Assembly: GCF_016656965.1 (NCBI RefSeq)
Contig: NZ_CP067977.1
Span: 1,698,501 to 1,762,500, forward strand
DNA length: 64,000 nt
Source of the DNA: Brevundimonas vitisensis
Lineage (GTDB): Bacteria > Pseudomonadota > Alphaproteobacteria > Caulobacterales > Caulobacteraceae
Direction: 5' to 3'
Within the stretch, counting starts at the first letter, position 1, and every line of letters begins with the position of its first letter. The translations under genes were made by a program, and so were the position numbers. The notes beneath the pieces were generated by a model. It was not told the origin of the DNA. It worked only from the letters and a program-made list of their open reading frames with translations, and did not search any database. Shown here piece after piece: positions 6,933 to 16,646 of the stretch.

Positions 6933-7559
6933 ATGCCGCGTCGCACCGTCCTGCTGTTCGCGGGAGCCTGTATCGCCATCGCCGCCGCCCTGGCCGTGGT
7001 GACCATGGTGGTCGTGACAGGCCGCGAACAGGCCGCTCAGTCCCTGCCGGCGTCCAGCGAGACCGGGCAGCCCATGGTCGGAGGCCCCTTCCAGCTGGTG
7101 GACCAGAACGGTCGTACCGTGGATCAGACGATGCTGGAGGGGCGCTGGAGCCTGGTCTTCTTCGGCTTCACCTACTGCCCCGACTTCTGCCCCACCACCT
7201 TGGCCACCCTGGCCGCGACCCAGGCGCAGCTGGGGGCCGACGCGGAAAAAATGCAGATCGTCTTCATCAGCGTGGATCCCGAGCGGGACACGCCGCAGGC
7301 GCTCAAGGACTATTTGTCATCGGACGGCTTCCCGAAGGGTGTCATCGGCCTGACCGGCACGCCTGAACAGGTGGCCGCAGCCGCCAAAGCCTATCGCGCC
7401 TATTTCCAGAAGGTCGGAGAGGGCGACGCCTATACGATGAACCATTCCCTGACGGTCTATCTGATGGGCCCGGACGGTCAGTTCCGAAGCGCAATCGCCC
7501 ACGACCTGGGCCCCGACCGGTCGGCCGAACTGATCCGCAGGGCCATGGCCAGAGGCTAA
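6933..7559 (+). CDS. SCO/SenC/PrrC family copper chaperone
   Basis: 208-residue membrane-anchored thioredoxin-fold protein that delivers copper to cytochrome oxidase or acts as a thiol reductase. One N-terminal transmembrane helix (residues ~6-30) anchors it facing the periplasm. The copper site is CPDFC (Cys82, Cys86) plus His171 (TMNHS). In Rhodobacter the equivalent gene (senC/prrC) is also beside regA and regB, so the three probably form one redox-respiration locus. The start is supported by ggag nearby. Confidence 0.92.
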   Translation: MPRRTVLLFAGACIAIAAALAVVTMVVVTGREQAAQSLPASSETGQPMVGGPFQLVDQNGRTVDQTMLEGRWSLVFFGFTYCPDFCPTTLATLAATQAQLGADAEKMQIVFISVDPERDTPQALKDYLSSDGFPKGVIGLTGTPEQVAAAAKAYRAYFQKVGEGDAYTMNHSLTVYLMGPDGQFRSAIAHDLGPDRSAELIRRAMARG

Positions 7560-7580
7560 GACCCAGCCTGATCTGCCGCC

Positions 7581-7991
7581 TCAGGTGTCGGCGGTGGGGG
7601 ACGCCATGCTTTTCATCAGGTCCAGCGCCAGCTTCTGCTTGGCCACGGGAAGCTGCGGGGCCAGCTTGGCGATCTCGATCGTATAACGGGTCGCCGGAAA
7701 ATCATGATCGAAGCCGCTGCCGGCCTCTTCGGCCATGCCGGGCTGTGTGGTCGCCAGGCCCTCAAAGAAATAGGCCACGTCCACCTTGAAGAAGCGGGCG
7801 ATGTCCCAGAGTTTCGACGCCGAAATCCGGTTGGAGCCTTTTTCGTACTTCTGGATCTGCTGGAAGGTCAGGCCCAGCGCGCGGCCGAGGTCGCTCTGAT
7901 TGAAGCCCAGGCTGATCCGTCTCTCACAGACCCTGCGACCGACATGGCGGTCCACCGGATGGGGTCCGTCCTCGCCTTTGCCTCTGGCCAT
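7581..7991 (-). CDS. Xre-family transcriptional regulator
   Basis: 136-residue regulator with a Cro/C1 helix-turn-helix at residues ~17-79 (NQSDLGRALGLTFQQIQKYEKG) and a C-terminal segment that may mediate oligomerisation. It resembles the widely conserved alphaproteobacterial regulator usually found next to lnt and metK; metK is absent here. The ATG at 7991 gives the usual MARGK start; a GTG at 8018 would add nine residues. It follows lnt on the same strand after a 171-bp gap, so it may have its own promoter. Confidence 0.85.
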   Translation of the reverse strand: MARGKGEDGPHPVDRHVGRRVCERRISLGFNQSDLGRALGLTFQQIQKYEKGSNRISASKLWDIARFFKVDVAYFFEGLATTQPGMAEEAGSGFDHDFPATRYTIEIAKLAPQLPVAKQKLALDLMKSMASPTADT

Positions 7992-8162
7992 CGTTCGACA
8001 CGTCCCTTCAATAAGCACAGATTGATGTGCGCCCTCGCACAGCAGCTGTCTGCCAAAAGTTGAAAACTCAGCACATTATCGTCAGGGAGAAGAGCACGAC
8101 GATTATGGCCGTTTTCGCATGGCGACCCGCAGAATAATCCTGTTCTGGCCGAATGCCAGAGC

Positions 8163-9773
8163 TTAGGTATTCAGGCGGAAGCGCCAGCCGGGCAGCGCGG
8201 TGGCGGCCGCGACCGCCAACACCAGACCCAGCCAGAACAGAGCGTCGCCGAACCGGCCATACAGGGTCACGGCTGCGGGCCTGGGCAGGCGCGCGTCGAT
8301 GACCCCGCTTTCACCCGCGTCGATCCGTTTGTCCCCCACCACGCGCCCCCAGGGATCGATCATGGCCGACACCCCGGTCGGTGTGGCCCGAGCCAGCGGC
8401 AGACCGGTCTCGATCGCGCGATAGGCCGCCAGATTGAGGTGCTGCAGCGGTCCGGACGTCTTCCCGAACCAGGCGTCGTTCGAGACATTGGCGATCCACT
8501 CCGGCCGCCCCACGCCGCCCGGTGTGAAACCGGGATAGAGGCTCTCGTAGCAGATCAGCGGCTGGACCCGGGGTGCACCCGGCAGATCGATCGGCGCGGG
8601 TCGCGGACCGGCGCTGAAATCGGATGGAACGTGCACCAGGCTGCGGATGCCCAGGACACTCATCAACTGACCTGCCGGCAGATACTCGCCGAAGGGCACC
8701 AGCCGATGCTTGTCATAGACGGCCGCAATACGCAGGCCCTGTGCGCCTTCGCTGTGCAGGGCGATCAGGCTGTTGAAATAGCGCGCGCCTTCAGGGGCGG
8801 AGGCGTCGTCCTGTCCCCGGCTGAGCCCGGCCAGCAGGGTTTGGCCCGGCTGGAGCGCTCGAGCGATGGCCATGCCTTCTTCAGCGCCCGGCGCGAACAC
8901 GCGATTGAAGGTATTGGGCAGCGCGCCCTCGGGCCACAGGATGACGTCAGGCACCACCGCGCCGGGTCGGGCCGTCAGATTCACATAGCGGTCGACGATG
9001 CCGAAATAGGCTTCGGGCGTCCATTTGGACTGCTGGTCCACATCGGCCTGGACGATCCGGACGACAGTATCGGTGTAGGTCACCTTGGCGCGGTCCAGCC
9101 GCACCGTGCCCCCGACGACCAGCGCCAGCAGAGCCAGCCCGCCCGCCACCGCAGCACCGATGCGCGCCTTGCGCGGACCCGGCCCGGCCAGAGGCCCGAA
9201 CGCCGACGCCGCCACGACGGTATAGAGGCTCAGCCCATAGACACCGGCCACGGCCGCAAACTGTGACGCCGCCGATCCCGCCGCCCAGCCTGCACCGGCC
9301 GGATTCCAAGGGAAGCCGGTCAGCACATGGCCACGCACCCACTCCATCAGACAGAAAAGGGCGGCGAACAGCAGGATTCGACGCACGCCGGTCGGGGTGA
9401 ACCGGCGGTAAAGCGCTGTGGCCACGCCCCAGAACAGCCCCAGACCTGCGGGCAGCAGGCTGGCTGCGAACGGTGCCATCCAGGCTTGATCGGGATTGAC
9501 GAAGAAGGCCTCGGCCACCCACCAGCAGCCGATGAAGAAATAGGCGAACCCGGCTAGCCATCCGACCCAGAACCCGCCTTTTACGGTTTCCGACCGCTCG
9601 GCCAGCAGCATCAGAAGGGGATAGCCGACCAGTCCGGGCAGAAGGCCGAACGGTGGATGAACCAGGGCCGTTGCCACCCCCGCCAACAGGGCAAGAGCAA
9701 TCCTCAGCAGCCGCCCACCGAGTGCCTTCCGGTCAGGGCGGACATGGGGCTGTGTCAGGATATCATCGGTCAT
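8163..9773 (-). CDS. lnt: Apolipoprotein N-acyltransferase
   Basis: 536-residue inner-membrane enzyme that adds the third acyl chain to outer-membrane lipoproteins. The N-terminal half is a multi-helix membrane domain and the C-terminal half a periplasmic nitrilase-like domain. The catalytic triad is visible: Glu282 (WPEG), Lys355 (DKHRLVPFGEY) and Cys408 (ICYE). A final transmembrane helix closes the protein. The ATG at 9773 overlaps the ybeY 3' end by 11 bp and is preferred over an upstream in-frame start that would add 30 low-complexity residues. It is the last gene of the miaB–phoH–ybeY–lnt run. Confidence 0.95.
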   Translation of the reverse strand: MTDDILTQPHVRPDRKALGGRLLRIALALLAGVATALVHPPFGLLPGLVGYPLLMLLAERSETVKGGFWVGWLAGFAYFFIGCWWVAEAFFVNPDQAWMAPFAASLLPAGLGLFWGVATALYRRFTPTGVRRILLFAALFCLMEWVRGHVLTGFPWNPAGAGWAAGSAASQFAAVAGVYGLSLYTVVAASAFGPLAGPGPRKARIGAAVAGGLALLALVVGGTVRLDRAKVTYTDTVVRIVQADVDQQSKWTPEAYFGIVDRYVNLTARPGAVVPDVILWPEGALPNTFNRVFAPGAEEGMAIARALQPGQTLLAGLSRGQDDASAPEGARYFNSLIALHSEGAQGLRIAAVYDKHRLVPFGEYLPAGQLMSVLGIRSLVHVPSDFSAGPRPAPIDLPGAPRVQPLICYESLYPGFTPGGVGRPEWIANVSNDAWFGKTSGPLQHLNLAAYRAIETGLPLARATPTGVSAMIDPWGRVVGDKRIDAGESGVIDARLPRPAAVTLYGRFGDALFWLGLVLAVAAATALPGWRFRLNT

Positions 9774-10212
9774 TCTGGAACCTGTAGGGATCCGAAACCC
9801 CGATCCCAGCAAGAATCGTGCGCTCCGCAGATTCCATGGCCTCGGCCTCGGCCTCGTCCTCATGGTCGTGACCCAGGATGTGCAGCACGCCGTGGACGAC
9901 CAGATGGCTCAGATGATCGGCCAGGGTCTTGCCCTGCGCCACCGCCTCGTCACGGCAGGTCTCGAACGCCAGCACCAGATCGCCCCGGTGCGGGAAGGCG
10001 CTGTCGGCGGCGGGAAAGGACAGGACATTGGTGGGCCGATCGCGGTCGCGAAAACGAGCATTCAACTCGCGCACAGCAGCGTCGTCCGTGAGCAGGACAA
10101 CGACATCACCGGCCTCTGTTCCCAAGGCGGCCTGAGCTGCGCGGGTGACGATGTGGTCCACCTGAGCGACAGCCTGGTCCCAGTCGCCTGCCTCGACCTC
10201 GATCTCGATCAT
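9763..10212 (-). CDS. ybeY: Endoribonuclease YbeY (rRNA maturation)
   Basis: 149-residue zinc endoribonuclease needed for 16S rRNA 3'-end maturation and ribosome quality control. The metal-binding motif HGVLHILGHDH supplies His107, His111 and His117. Length is normal. The start overlaps the end of the phoH-like gene in an ATGA, and its end overlaps lnt by 11 bp, so the block is probably one transcript. Confidence 0.95.
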   Translation of the reverse strand: MIEIEVEAGDWDQAVAQVDHIVTRAAQAALGTEAGDVVVLLTDDAAVRELNARFRDRDRPTNVLSFPAADSAFPHRGDLVLAFETCRDEAVAQGKTLADHLSHLVVHGVLHILGHDHEDEAEAEAMESAERTILAGIGVSDPYRFQNDR

Positions 10213-11162
10213 CGGCGCTCTGGCGCTTCGGTATCGGCGTCATAGGCGCGCACGATCCGTTCGACCATGGCGTGGCGGACGACGTCCTGGGCTTCGAACG
10301 CCATGATACCGACCCCCTCGACATCCTTGAGGATCCGCAGAGCGTGAGCCAGGCCGGAATCGCGCGCATTGACCAGATCGATCTGCGACGGGTCGCCGGT
10401 CACAACCATCCTGGCACCTTCACCCAGGCGGGTCAGGACCATCTTCATCTGCAGCCGCGTCAGGTTCTGGGCTTCGTCCGCGATGATGAAGGCATGGCTG
10501 AGGGTCCGTCCGCGCATGAAGGCGATGGGCGCAGCCTCGATCTCGCCCTTGTCGCGACGGCGGCGCACGTCGTCGGGCCCCAAGATGTCGTTCAATGCCT
10601 CCCAGATCGGAGCCAGATAGGGATCGACCTTTTCGTTCAGATCACCAGGAAGGAAGCCCAGCTTCTCGCCCGCCTCCACCGCCGGGCGGGTGATGACCAG
10701 CCGATCCACCGCGCCCTTGCGCAGCAGGGACGCTCCATAGGCAGCGGCCAGGAAGGTCTTGCCCGTCCCTGCCGGGCCGACGCCGAACGTCAGCTCGCAC
10801 CGGGCCAGGGCCTCGACATAGCGGGCCTGGGCATTGGTCTTGGGCACGATGGCCCCGCGTCGCCCGATGGGCAGGGCCATGCCGTCGGCCGCAGCTCCGC
10901 CCGAGCGGACGGTGCCCAGGGCCGTGCGGACGTCCGCCTCGTTCAGCTCCGCCCCCTGCGCCGCCCGCTTGGCCAGGGTTTCGATGACCTTGCGCGCACC
11001 GGCACGATCCTTGGCCGAGCCATTGATCGACAGCCCGCCGCCGGGAGCCTCGATCAGCACCTTGAAGGCGTTTTCCAACAGGGCGACATGGCGGCTGTGC
11101 GGGCCGATGACCGCGCGCGCGACGACGTCGTCCAGGGCCAGGAATTCGGTTTCACGCGACAT
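10209..11162 (-). CDS. PhoH-like ATPase (YbeZ type)
   Basis: 317-residue P-loop NTPase of the PhoH/YbeZ family, usually co-encoded with YbeY and thought to assist it in RNA metabolism. Walker A GPAGTGKT is at 129-136 and Walker B IIADEAQ ends at about 232. An N-terminal domain of ~100 residues precedes the ATPase core. It lies 15 bp downstream of miaB and overlaps ybeY by 4 bp. Confidence 0.93.
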   Translation of the reverse strand: MSRETEFLALDDVVARAVIGPHSRHVALLENAFKVLIEAPGGGLSINGSAKDRAGARKVIETLAKRAAQGAELNEADVRTALGTVRSGGAAADGMALPIGRRGAIVPKTNAQARYVEALARCELTFGVGPAGTGKTFLAAAYGASLLRKGAVDRLVITRPAVEAGEKLGFLPGDLNEKVDPYLAPIWEALNDILGPDDVRRRRDKGEIEAAPIAFMRGRTLSHAFIIADEAQNLTRLQMKMVLTRLGEGARMVVTGDPSQIDLVNARDSGLAHALRILKDVEGVGIMAFEAQDVVRHAMVERIVRAYDADTEAPERR

Positions 11163-11177
11163 AGTTTTCGAGGGTCT

Positions 11178-12632
11178 CTATCGCTCCGCCCGCAGGGCGT
11201 CGCCGGATGAGGGACGAACTCCCTGGAGGACCGGACGATCCACACCAGAGGCCGACAGGGTGCCCGAGAGGCTGTTCTGGGCCCCCGACAGGATCTGGAC
11301 CGGCACGATCCGGCCGATCAGGTGATCGGCGTCCTCGACATGGACCGACTGCAGATAGGGCGAGCGGCCGATGGCCTGACGCCCGTGGCGGCCGACCTTT
11401 TCGAACAGGACATCCAGCGTGCGTCCCGCCTGGGCCGCATTGAAGGCCACCTGCTGTTCGGTGAGCAGGGCCTGGAGCGCGTGCAGGCGTGCCCGGCTGA
11501 CATCGTCCGGCACTTGGGTGCCCATGGTCGAGGCCGGGGTTCCAGGGCGCGGCGAATACATGAAGGAGAAGGCCGAGGCATAACCGACCGTTCGGACCAG
11601 ATCGAGGGTGTCCTCGAAATCCCGATCCGTCTCGCTCGGAAAGCCGACGATGAAATCGCCCGAGATCGCCATATCCGGACGCGCCTCACGGATGCGGCCG
11701 ATCAGGTCGATGTATTTGGCGCGACCATGCTTTCTGTTCATCAACCGCAGGATCCGGTCGGAGCCCGACTGAACCGGCAGATGCAGATAGGGCATCAGGG
11801 CGTCCAGCTCCGCATGGGCAGCGATCAAATCGTCCGACATGTCGTTGGGGTGACTGGTCGTGTAGCGAATGCGGTCGAGGCCGGGGATGTCCGCCAGGGC
11901 CCGCGCCAGCTGCGCCAGGGTCGAAGGCGAACCGTCCGGGCCGATGCCGTCATAGGCATTGACGTTCTGGCCCAGCAGGGTGACTTCGCGCACGCCCTGA
12001 TCGGCCAGGCGACGCGCCTCGGTGACGATGTCGGCCACCGGCCGCGACCACTCCGCACCGCGGGTATAGGGCACCACGCAGAAGCTGCAGAATTTGTCGC
12101 AACCTTCCTGAACCGTCAGGAAGGCCGTGACGCCCGTCGTCACGCGCGGGGCGCTGAGCGCGTCGAACTTCGCATCCGGCGCAAAGTCAGCCCCGATCCG
12201 CTCGCCACGTGCCCGCGCCGTGCGGGTCAGCAACTCGGGCAGCTGATGATAGGCCTGCGGGCCGACGACCAGATCCACGGCCGGCTGGCGGCGCATGATC
12301 TCTTCGCCTTCAGCCTGGGCCACGCAGCCGGCCACCGCAATGGTCATGGCGCCGTCGCCGGATGCGGCCTTGTCCAGCTTCATCAGCCGCAGCTTGCCCA
12401 GTTCCGAATAGACCTTCTCGGCGGCCTTCTCGCGGATGTGGCAGGTGTTCAGAATGACAAAATCAGCCCCTTCAGGCGTATCGGTCGGGGCATAGCCCAG
12501 CGGGCGCAGGACATCGGCCATGCGCTCGGAGTCATAGACGTTCATCTGGCACCCGTAGGTCTTGATGAACAGCCGTTTGGTCGCTGGGGTGTCGGCCGTC
12601 TCGACCGCAGGGGAAACGAGGGTTTCGGTCAT
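11178..12632 (-). CDS. miaB: tRNA-2-methylthio-N6-dimethylallyladenosine synthase MiaB
   Basis: 484-residue radical SAM methylthiotransferase modifying A37 of tRNAs that read UNN codons. The N-terminal UPF0004 domain holds the auxiliary cluster cysteines Cys28, Cys64 and Cys103. The radical-SAM motif is Cys178, Cys182 and Cys185 (CDKFCSFC). A TRAM domain lies near residues 390-460, followed by a short low-complexity tail. The ATG at 12632 starts MTETL; an upstream in-frame start at 12695 would overlap the preceding lipoprotein gene. Confidence 0.95.
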   Translation of the reverse strand: MTETLVSPAVETADTPATKRLFIKTYGCQMNVYDSERMADVLRPLGYAPTDTPEGADFVILNTCHIREKAAEKVYSELGKLRLMKLDKAASGDGAMTIAVAGCVAQAEGEEIMRRQPAVDLVVGPQAYHQLPELLTRTARARGERIGADFAPDAKFDALSAPRVTTGVTAFLTVQEGCDKFCSFCVVPYTRGAEWSRPVADIVTEARRLADQGVREVTLLGQNVNAYDGIGPDGSPSTLAQLARALADIPGLDRIRYTTSHPNDMSDDLIAAHAELDALMPYLHLPVQSGSDRILRLMNRKHGRAKYIDLIGRIREARPDMAISGDFIVGFPSETDRDFEDTLDLVRTVGYASAFSFMYSPRPGTPASTMGTQVPDDVSRARLHALQALLTEQQVAFNAAQAGRTLDVLFEKVGRHGRQAIGRSPYLQSVHVEDADHLIGRIVPVQILSGAQNSLSGTLSASGVDRPVLQGVRPSSGDALRAER

Positions 12633-12663
12633 GCGCGGCTGTCTTAGCGCGCAAACCGCCTCA

Positions 12664-13272
12664 TTAAAACTCCCGCCAGCTGTCGCCCGGATCACGGTCG
12701 CCCGGATCGATCCGTTGCTGGCCCCAGGCGAAGATCATCAGGAAATTGTGCCGGCGGATGCGGAACTCGCCTGTCATCGGCACCACGGCCCCCAGAGGCG
12801 CCCCGGTCTTGGCGTCGTAGAGAAAGCCCGAAAACTCGGCCACCCCGACCCGGTCGCGGCGGCTGTAGATCGACAGCTCGGGCACTGAAACGACGTTGAA
12901 GCTGTCGTTGATCGGCACCCGGACCTCGGGGATGCCAAAAACGCGGCGCATCTGCTCGATGGACAGCGCCCCGGCGCGAACCTCGAAGATCACATCGGCG
13001 TCGGCGCGGTTGCTGGCCAGGGCATGACCCGCCGCAGACAGGGCTCCGCGAATGGCGCTGACGGCATAGGCGGCGTTTTCGGCCCGGAAATAGGCGTCGT
13101 CGACGAAGATGCGCGATGTCTTGGGGACCGGCACGGTCAGGCCTTCGACGGCCTCATCTGCCGCGCGGGCAACCAGCAGCTGTTCCGTGGCCGTGCGCGA
13201 AGGATAGGTTTCGGAGGTGGAGGCGCAGGCCGTGGCCAGCAGTCCCATCAGCATCACGGCGGCAACGCGCAT
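12664..13272 (-). CDS. Uncharacterised lipoprotein
   Basis: 202-residue predicted lipoprotein: a short hydrophobic signal peptide ends in the lipobox LLATAC with Cys16 as the lipidation site. The mature part begins with a conserved-looking segment ([20 protein letters not shown]) and resembles the DUF6655-type proteins, though I assign that family with low certainty. It probably sits in the outer membrane facing the periplasm, since no Asp follows the Cys. It lies between the VOC gene and miaB on the same strand, with gaps of 2 and 31 bp. Confidence 0.8.
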   Translation of the reverse strand: MRVAAVMLMGLLATACASTSETYPSRTATEQLLVARAADEAVEGLTVPVPKTSRIFVDDAYFRAENAAYAVSAIRGALSAAGHALASNRADADVIFEVRAGALSIEQMRRVFGIPEVRVPINDSFNVVSVPELSIYSRRDRVGVAEFSGFLYDAKTGAPLGAVVPMTGEFRIRRHNFLMIFAWGQQRIDPGDRDPGDSWREF

Positions 13273-13274
13273 GG

Positions 13275-13715
13275 CTACCAGGTCCCGGTATTGGGCATGG
13301 AAATCCAGGGCTCGGCCGGCGACAGAGGCTCGCCCTCCTGCAGCAGTTCGATCGAGATGCCGTCCGGCGAACGGACAAAGGCCATGCGGCCGTCGCGCGG
13401 CGGACGGTTGATGACCACGCCACCGTCCATCAGCCGCTGGCAGGCCGCATGGATGTCGTCGACCTTGTAGGCCAGATGACCGAAGTTGCGGCCGCCATCA
13501 TAGGGTTCGGGATCCCAGTTGAAGGTCAGTTCGACCTCGGGCGACCGTTCAGCCGCAGACCGGTCCAGATCCTTCGGAGCCGCCAGAAACACCAGGGTAT
13601 AGCGCCCGGCCTCATTTTCCAGACGACGGACCTCCTGAAGTCCCAGCAGGTCCACATAGAACCGCAGGGAGGCGTCCAGGTCGGTCACGCGGACCATGGT
13701 GTGCAGATAACGCAT
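13275..13715 (-). CDS. VOC family protein, lactoylglutathione lyase-like
   Basis: 146-residue vicinal-oxygen-chelate protein. The N-terminus MRYLHTMVRVTDLDASLRFY has metal-ligand His5, and ISIELLQEGE carries the C-terminal Glu, as in glyoxalase I, which converts the methylglyoxal-glutathione adduct to S-lactoylglutathione. The HLAYKVDDI segment supplies a further His. The ATG at 13715 gives the canonical family start; an extension to 13775 would add 20 unrelated residues. The lipoprotein gene follows after 2 bp. Confidence 0.87.
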   Translation of the reverse strand: MRYLHTMVRVTDLDASLRFYVDLLGLQEVRRLENEAGRYTLVFLAAPKDLDRSAAERSPEVELTFNWDPEPYDGGRNFGHLAYKVDDIHAACQRLMDGGVVINRPPRDGRMAFVRSPDGISIELLQEGEPLSPAEPWISMPNTGTW

Positions 13716-13786
13716 GCTCGGGTCCGTCCGGGGAGAGATGGCGGGCAGGGGCGATATAGCCGCTGAAGGGGTCAATAATCAGTCAA

Positions 13787-13803
13787 ATCGCGTAACGCGC
13801 GAT
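13787..13803 (-). terminator. Possible terminator after the HPr gene
   Basis: On the minus strand atcgcg-cgtta-cgcgat forms a 6-bp stem followed by a T-rich stretch (ttgactgattattg). It starts at the HPr stop codon. The stem is short, so this is tentative. Confidence 0.4.
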
Positions 13804-14090
13804 CATTGGTCCTCGTCGAACCGCCGGGCGATCAGATCCGTCAGCGCCTTGATCGCGGGTTCCGCATCCGGACCGGCGGCGGAAATCTCGATGCCGCAGC
13901 CCTTGCCGGCCCCCAGCATCAGCAGCCCCATGATCGAGCGCGCATCCACGGTCACGCCGTCGCGAGTGACGTGGATTTCAGCGTCGAAGCTGGACGCCAG
14001 CTTCACGAATTTCGCCGAGGCACGGGCGTGCAGTCCCCGGCTGTTGCAGATGTCGGCGGTCGCCACGATGGGGGACGGGCCCGCGCTCAT
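13803..14090 (-). CDS. HPr-family phosphocarrier protein (PTS)
   Basis: 95-residue HPr/NPr. The phosphorylated histidine is His21 in NSRGLHARASAKF, and the regulatory serine region is DARSIMGLLML (Ser52), the site expected to be phosphorylated by HprK. It transfers phosphate from enzyme I (not in this window) to EIIA. The start overlaps the EIIA stop codon by 4 bp (ATGA). In alphaproteobacteria this PTS is regulatory rather than sugar-transporting. Confidence 0.95.
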   Translation of the reverse strand: MSAGPSPIVATADICNSRGLHARASAKFVKLASSFDAEIHVTRDGVTVDARSIMGLLMLGAGKGCGIEISAAGPDAEPAIKALTDLIARRFDEDQ

Positions 14091-14491
14091 TTCTCACCTG
14101 CCAGCAGCCAGGACGCGACGGAAATGTATTTGCGGCCCGCATCCTGGGCATGGGCGACACAGGTCTCCAGCGGCTCGCGGACCCGGACGCTGGCCAGCTT
14201 GATCAGCATGGGCAGGTTCAGCCCGGCAATCACCTCGGCGTGGGTCTGTTCCATCACCGAAATCGCCAGGTTGGAGGGCGTGCCGCCGAACATGTCGGTC
14301 AGCAGTATGACGCCGTCGCCATCGTTCACCGCCGCGGCCGCATCGACAATGTCGCGCCGCCGGCGTTCCATATCGTCTTCCGGCCCGATGCAGATGGCCG
14401 CGACCCCGCGCTGCGGGCCGACCACATGCTCCATGGCCGCCAGAAATTCGGTGGCCAGGCCCCCGTGGGTGACAATCACCAGCCCGATCAT
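14087..14491 (-). CDS. PTS EIIA component, mannose-type (regulatory)
   Basis: 134-residue EIIA of the mannose/fructose superfamily with phosphorylatable His9 (VTHGGLA), plus the TDMFGGTPSN and GLNLPML motifs. No EIIB or EIIC permease genes are nearby, which fits a regulatory role within the HprK–HPr pathway. The ATG at 14491 is used; the frame stays open far upstream across hprK and chvG, but that is not coding. It overlaps the HPr gene by 4 bp. Confidence 0.94.
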   Translation of the reverse strand: MIGLVIVTHGGLATEFLAAMEHVVGPQRGVAAICIGPEDDMERRRRDIVDAAAAVNDGDGVILLTDMFGGTPSNLAISVMEQTHAEVIAGLNLPMLIKLASVRVREPLETCVAHAQDAGRKYISVASWLLAGEK

Positions 14492-14577
14492 GAAGGCTTC
14501 ACCAAAGTCAGCGCCCCCCAGCGGCTTGCGTCCGATACGCGCGCAAGCCGCGTCCGATAACCCAAAGCGGAGCCCGG

Positions 14578-15003
14578 TTAAAGCCGGACGATGGCCGATG
14601 TCGCGATTTCGACTGCCGAGGCGGGCCGCGGATCGAGCTGAATGAAGGGCAGGGATATCCCCGCAACGGTCCGGAACTGGGGTTCGGGCAAGCGCTCGGC
14701 TGTGATGGACGACAGCTCGATCAGCAGTGCCAGCCGGACCAGACCAAGTGTCGGTGCCGGGACGATGCCCACCCCTCGGGCCTCGATCTGGCCTGCGATA
14801 CTGTGCGGGACCGTCGCATAGGCCGAGCCGCCGGAGGCCCAGACATGGGTGTAGTCGTCGGCGACCAGCCGCCAGCCACGGGCGATCAACCGCAGGGCCA
14901 GGTCGCTTTTGCCCGCCCCGGACGGCCCGGTGATCATAAGGCCGCGCCAACCGTCCAGGCCACGGTAGGCAACGGTGGTGCCATGCAGGGCCTGTGTCGT
15001 CAT
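14578..15003 (-). CDS. hprK: HPr kinase/phosphorylase, short alphaproteobacterial form
   Basis: 141-residue protein holding only the C-terminal kinase domain of HprK, as is usual in alphaproteobacteria. The P-loop GPSGAGKS is at residues 26-33, followed by the ADD segment and a conserved GIVPAP region. It phosphorylates HPr on serine. The start overlaps the chvG stop by 4 bp (ATGA at 15000-15003), so the sensor kinase and hprK are probably co-translated, tying envelope signalling to PTS state. Confidence 0.93.
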   Translation of the reverse strand: MTTQALHGTTVAYRGLDGWRGLMITGPSGAGKSDLALRLIARGWRLVADDYTHVWASGGSAYATVPHSIAGQIEARGVGIVPAPTLGLVRLALLIELSSITAERLPEPQFRTVAGISLPFIQLDPRPASAVEIATSAIVRL

Positions 15004-16646
15004 GCGCGCCGTCCCGGCAGGGGCAGGTTGATCTCGAACCGCGCGCCCTGGACCGTGTCGTCTTCGGCCTTGCGATTGACGGCCCAGACCTTGCCGCCAT
15101 GGGCCTCCACGATCTGACGCACGATCGACAGGCCAAGGCCGGAGTTGGCCCCGAAGGCGGTTCCCTTGGGCCGGGAGGTATAGAATCGCTCGAACACCGT
15201 CTCCAGGTTTTCGGACGGGATACCGGGGCCGTCGTCCTCGACCACGATACGCAGTGGCCGGTCCGGATCGGCCGCATCGCGACTGAGCGCCACACGCACC
15301 TCACTGTCCGCCGGACTGAACGAACGGGCATTGTCGATCAGATTGCGGACGACCTGACCCAAGGGGCCGTCTCGGCCCAGCACGCGCGTGGCTTCCGCCG
15401 GCAGCGGCGCCAATCGCACCGCAGGCTCGCCCGGCTTCAGCGTGGTCTGATAGACGCCCACAATCTCGGTCAGCAATCGGCCCATATCGACCGCCCGGGG
15501 CCGGTCGCGCGACAGCTCGGCATCCAGCCGCGAGGCGTTGGAGATATCGGTAATCAGGCGATCCAGTCGGCGTACATCGGCCTGCAGCAGGGCCGTCAGG
15601 CGTTCTCTCTGGCTCTTGTCCTTGACCAGATCCAGGGTCTCCAGCGCAGAGCGGATGGAGGTCAGGGGGTTTTTGATCTCGTGGCTGACGTCGGCAGCGA
15701 ACCGCTCGATCGCATCCATCCGGTCGGACAGGGCCAGGGTCATGGTCTCGAGCGAACGAGCCAGATCGCCGATTTCATCCTTGCGATCTTCAAGGTCGGG
15801 CAGAGAGATGGCGCGCGCGCGCTGCATCCGCACCTGATCGGCCGCAGCCGAAAGCCGCATCACCGGCCGCGCCACGAAGACATGCAGCAACAGCGACGAA
15901 AAGAGCGAGACAGCCAGGGCCACCAGGGCGAAGGGGACCAGGGCCCGGCGCTGGGCCGACAGGATGGCATCGACATCGCCCGCTTCCAGCGTCAGCACCC
16001 CCAGAACCTGGCGGACGTGACGCACCGGGATGGACACCGACACCACCCGCTCGCCCGCCTCCGACAGACGCACGCCGGCCTGGGGCGTGCCGGCCAGGGC
16101 CGCCTCGACCTCGGCGGCCAGTTGGGCGCGGGCACGTTCGGACCGGGCAGCCTCCTTGGCCTCGGCTTCCGGCTGGACGGGTTCAGGCGGCGTACCGGCC
16201 GGCAGGGCGGGCGGGAGATTGCTGCCGCCGATCGTCTCGGACACGACATAGCTGTCGACCACCAGCACGCCGTCGATGTCGTAAAGGCGGGCGCGCTGAC
16301 CCTGGGGAATGAAATTGTCCCTCAGCCACTGAGCGGCCGCCAGCCCGTCCAACACCGGAACGGGCTCGCCTTCCGTGATCCCCAGCTCGCCCAGCACATT
16401 CGACAGCAGCTCGGCCTGGACGGTCAGGGATTCCTGGCGGGCCTCCACGAGGCCGCGATCCCATTCGTTGAGCGCCAGCGCCCCACCGAACAGGATCATC
16501 AGACTGAGCAGGTTCAGCGCCAGGATCAGCCCGCCGAGTCGGGAGCCCCCGAAGCGGAACAGGCGGCCCCGGCGTTTGCCCTCACCCCGAAGGGGCTCGG
16601 ACGGCGCCGTGGCCTCAGCTTTCGCGGTAACGATATCCGACGCCAT
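15000..16646 (-). CDS. chvG: Sensor histidine kinase ChvG/ExoS
   Basis: 548-residue membrane kinase of the ChvG family, which senses acid or envelope stress and controls outer-membrane and envelope genes in alphaproteobacteria. Transmembrane helices lie at about residues 38-60 and 235-258, bounding a periplasmic sensor domain. A HAMP region follows, then the H-box with His322 ([11 protein letters not shown]) and ATPase motifs including DDGPG and a Gly-rich G2 box. The ATG at 16646 overlaps chvI by 32 bp. chvI lies upstream and hprK downstream, the classical arrangement. Confidence 0.94.
   Translation of the reverse strand: MASDIVTAKAEATAPSEPLRGEGKRRGRLFRFGGSRLGGLILALNLLSLMILFGGALALNEWDRGLVEARQESLTVQAELLSNVLGELGITEGEPVPVLDGLAAAQWLRDNFIPQGQRARLYDIDGVLVVDSYVVSETIGGSNLPPALPAGTPPEPVQPEAEAKEAARSERARAQLAAEVEAALAGTPQAGVRLSEAGERVVSVSIPVRHVRQVLGVLTLEAGDVDAILSAQRRALVPFALVALAVSLFSSLLLHVFVARPVMRLSAAADQVRMQRARAISLPDLEDRKDEIGDLARSLETMTLALSDRMDAIERFAADVSHEIKNPLTSIRSALETLDLVKDKSQRERLTALLQADVRRLDRLITDISNASRLDAELSRDRPRAVDMGRLLTEIVGVYQTTLKPGEPAVRLAPLPAEATRVLGRDGPLGQVVRNLIDNARSFSPADSEVRVALSRDAADPDRPLRIVVEDDGPGIPSENLETVFERFYTSRPKGTAFGANSGLGLSIVRQIVEAHGGKVWAVNRKAEDDTVQGARFEINLPLPGRRA

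Noticed and set aside
14492-15331. Upstream extension of the EIIA frame to 414 residues
   Set aside because: The extra part lies across hprK and chvG in another frame; the ATG at 14491 gives an exact EIIA.
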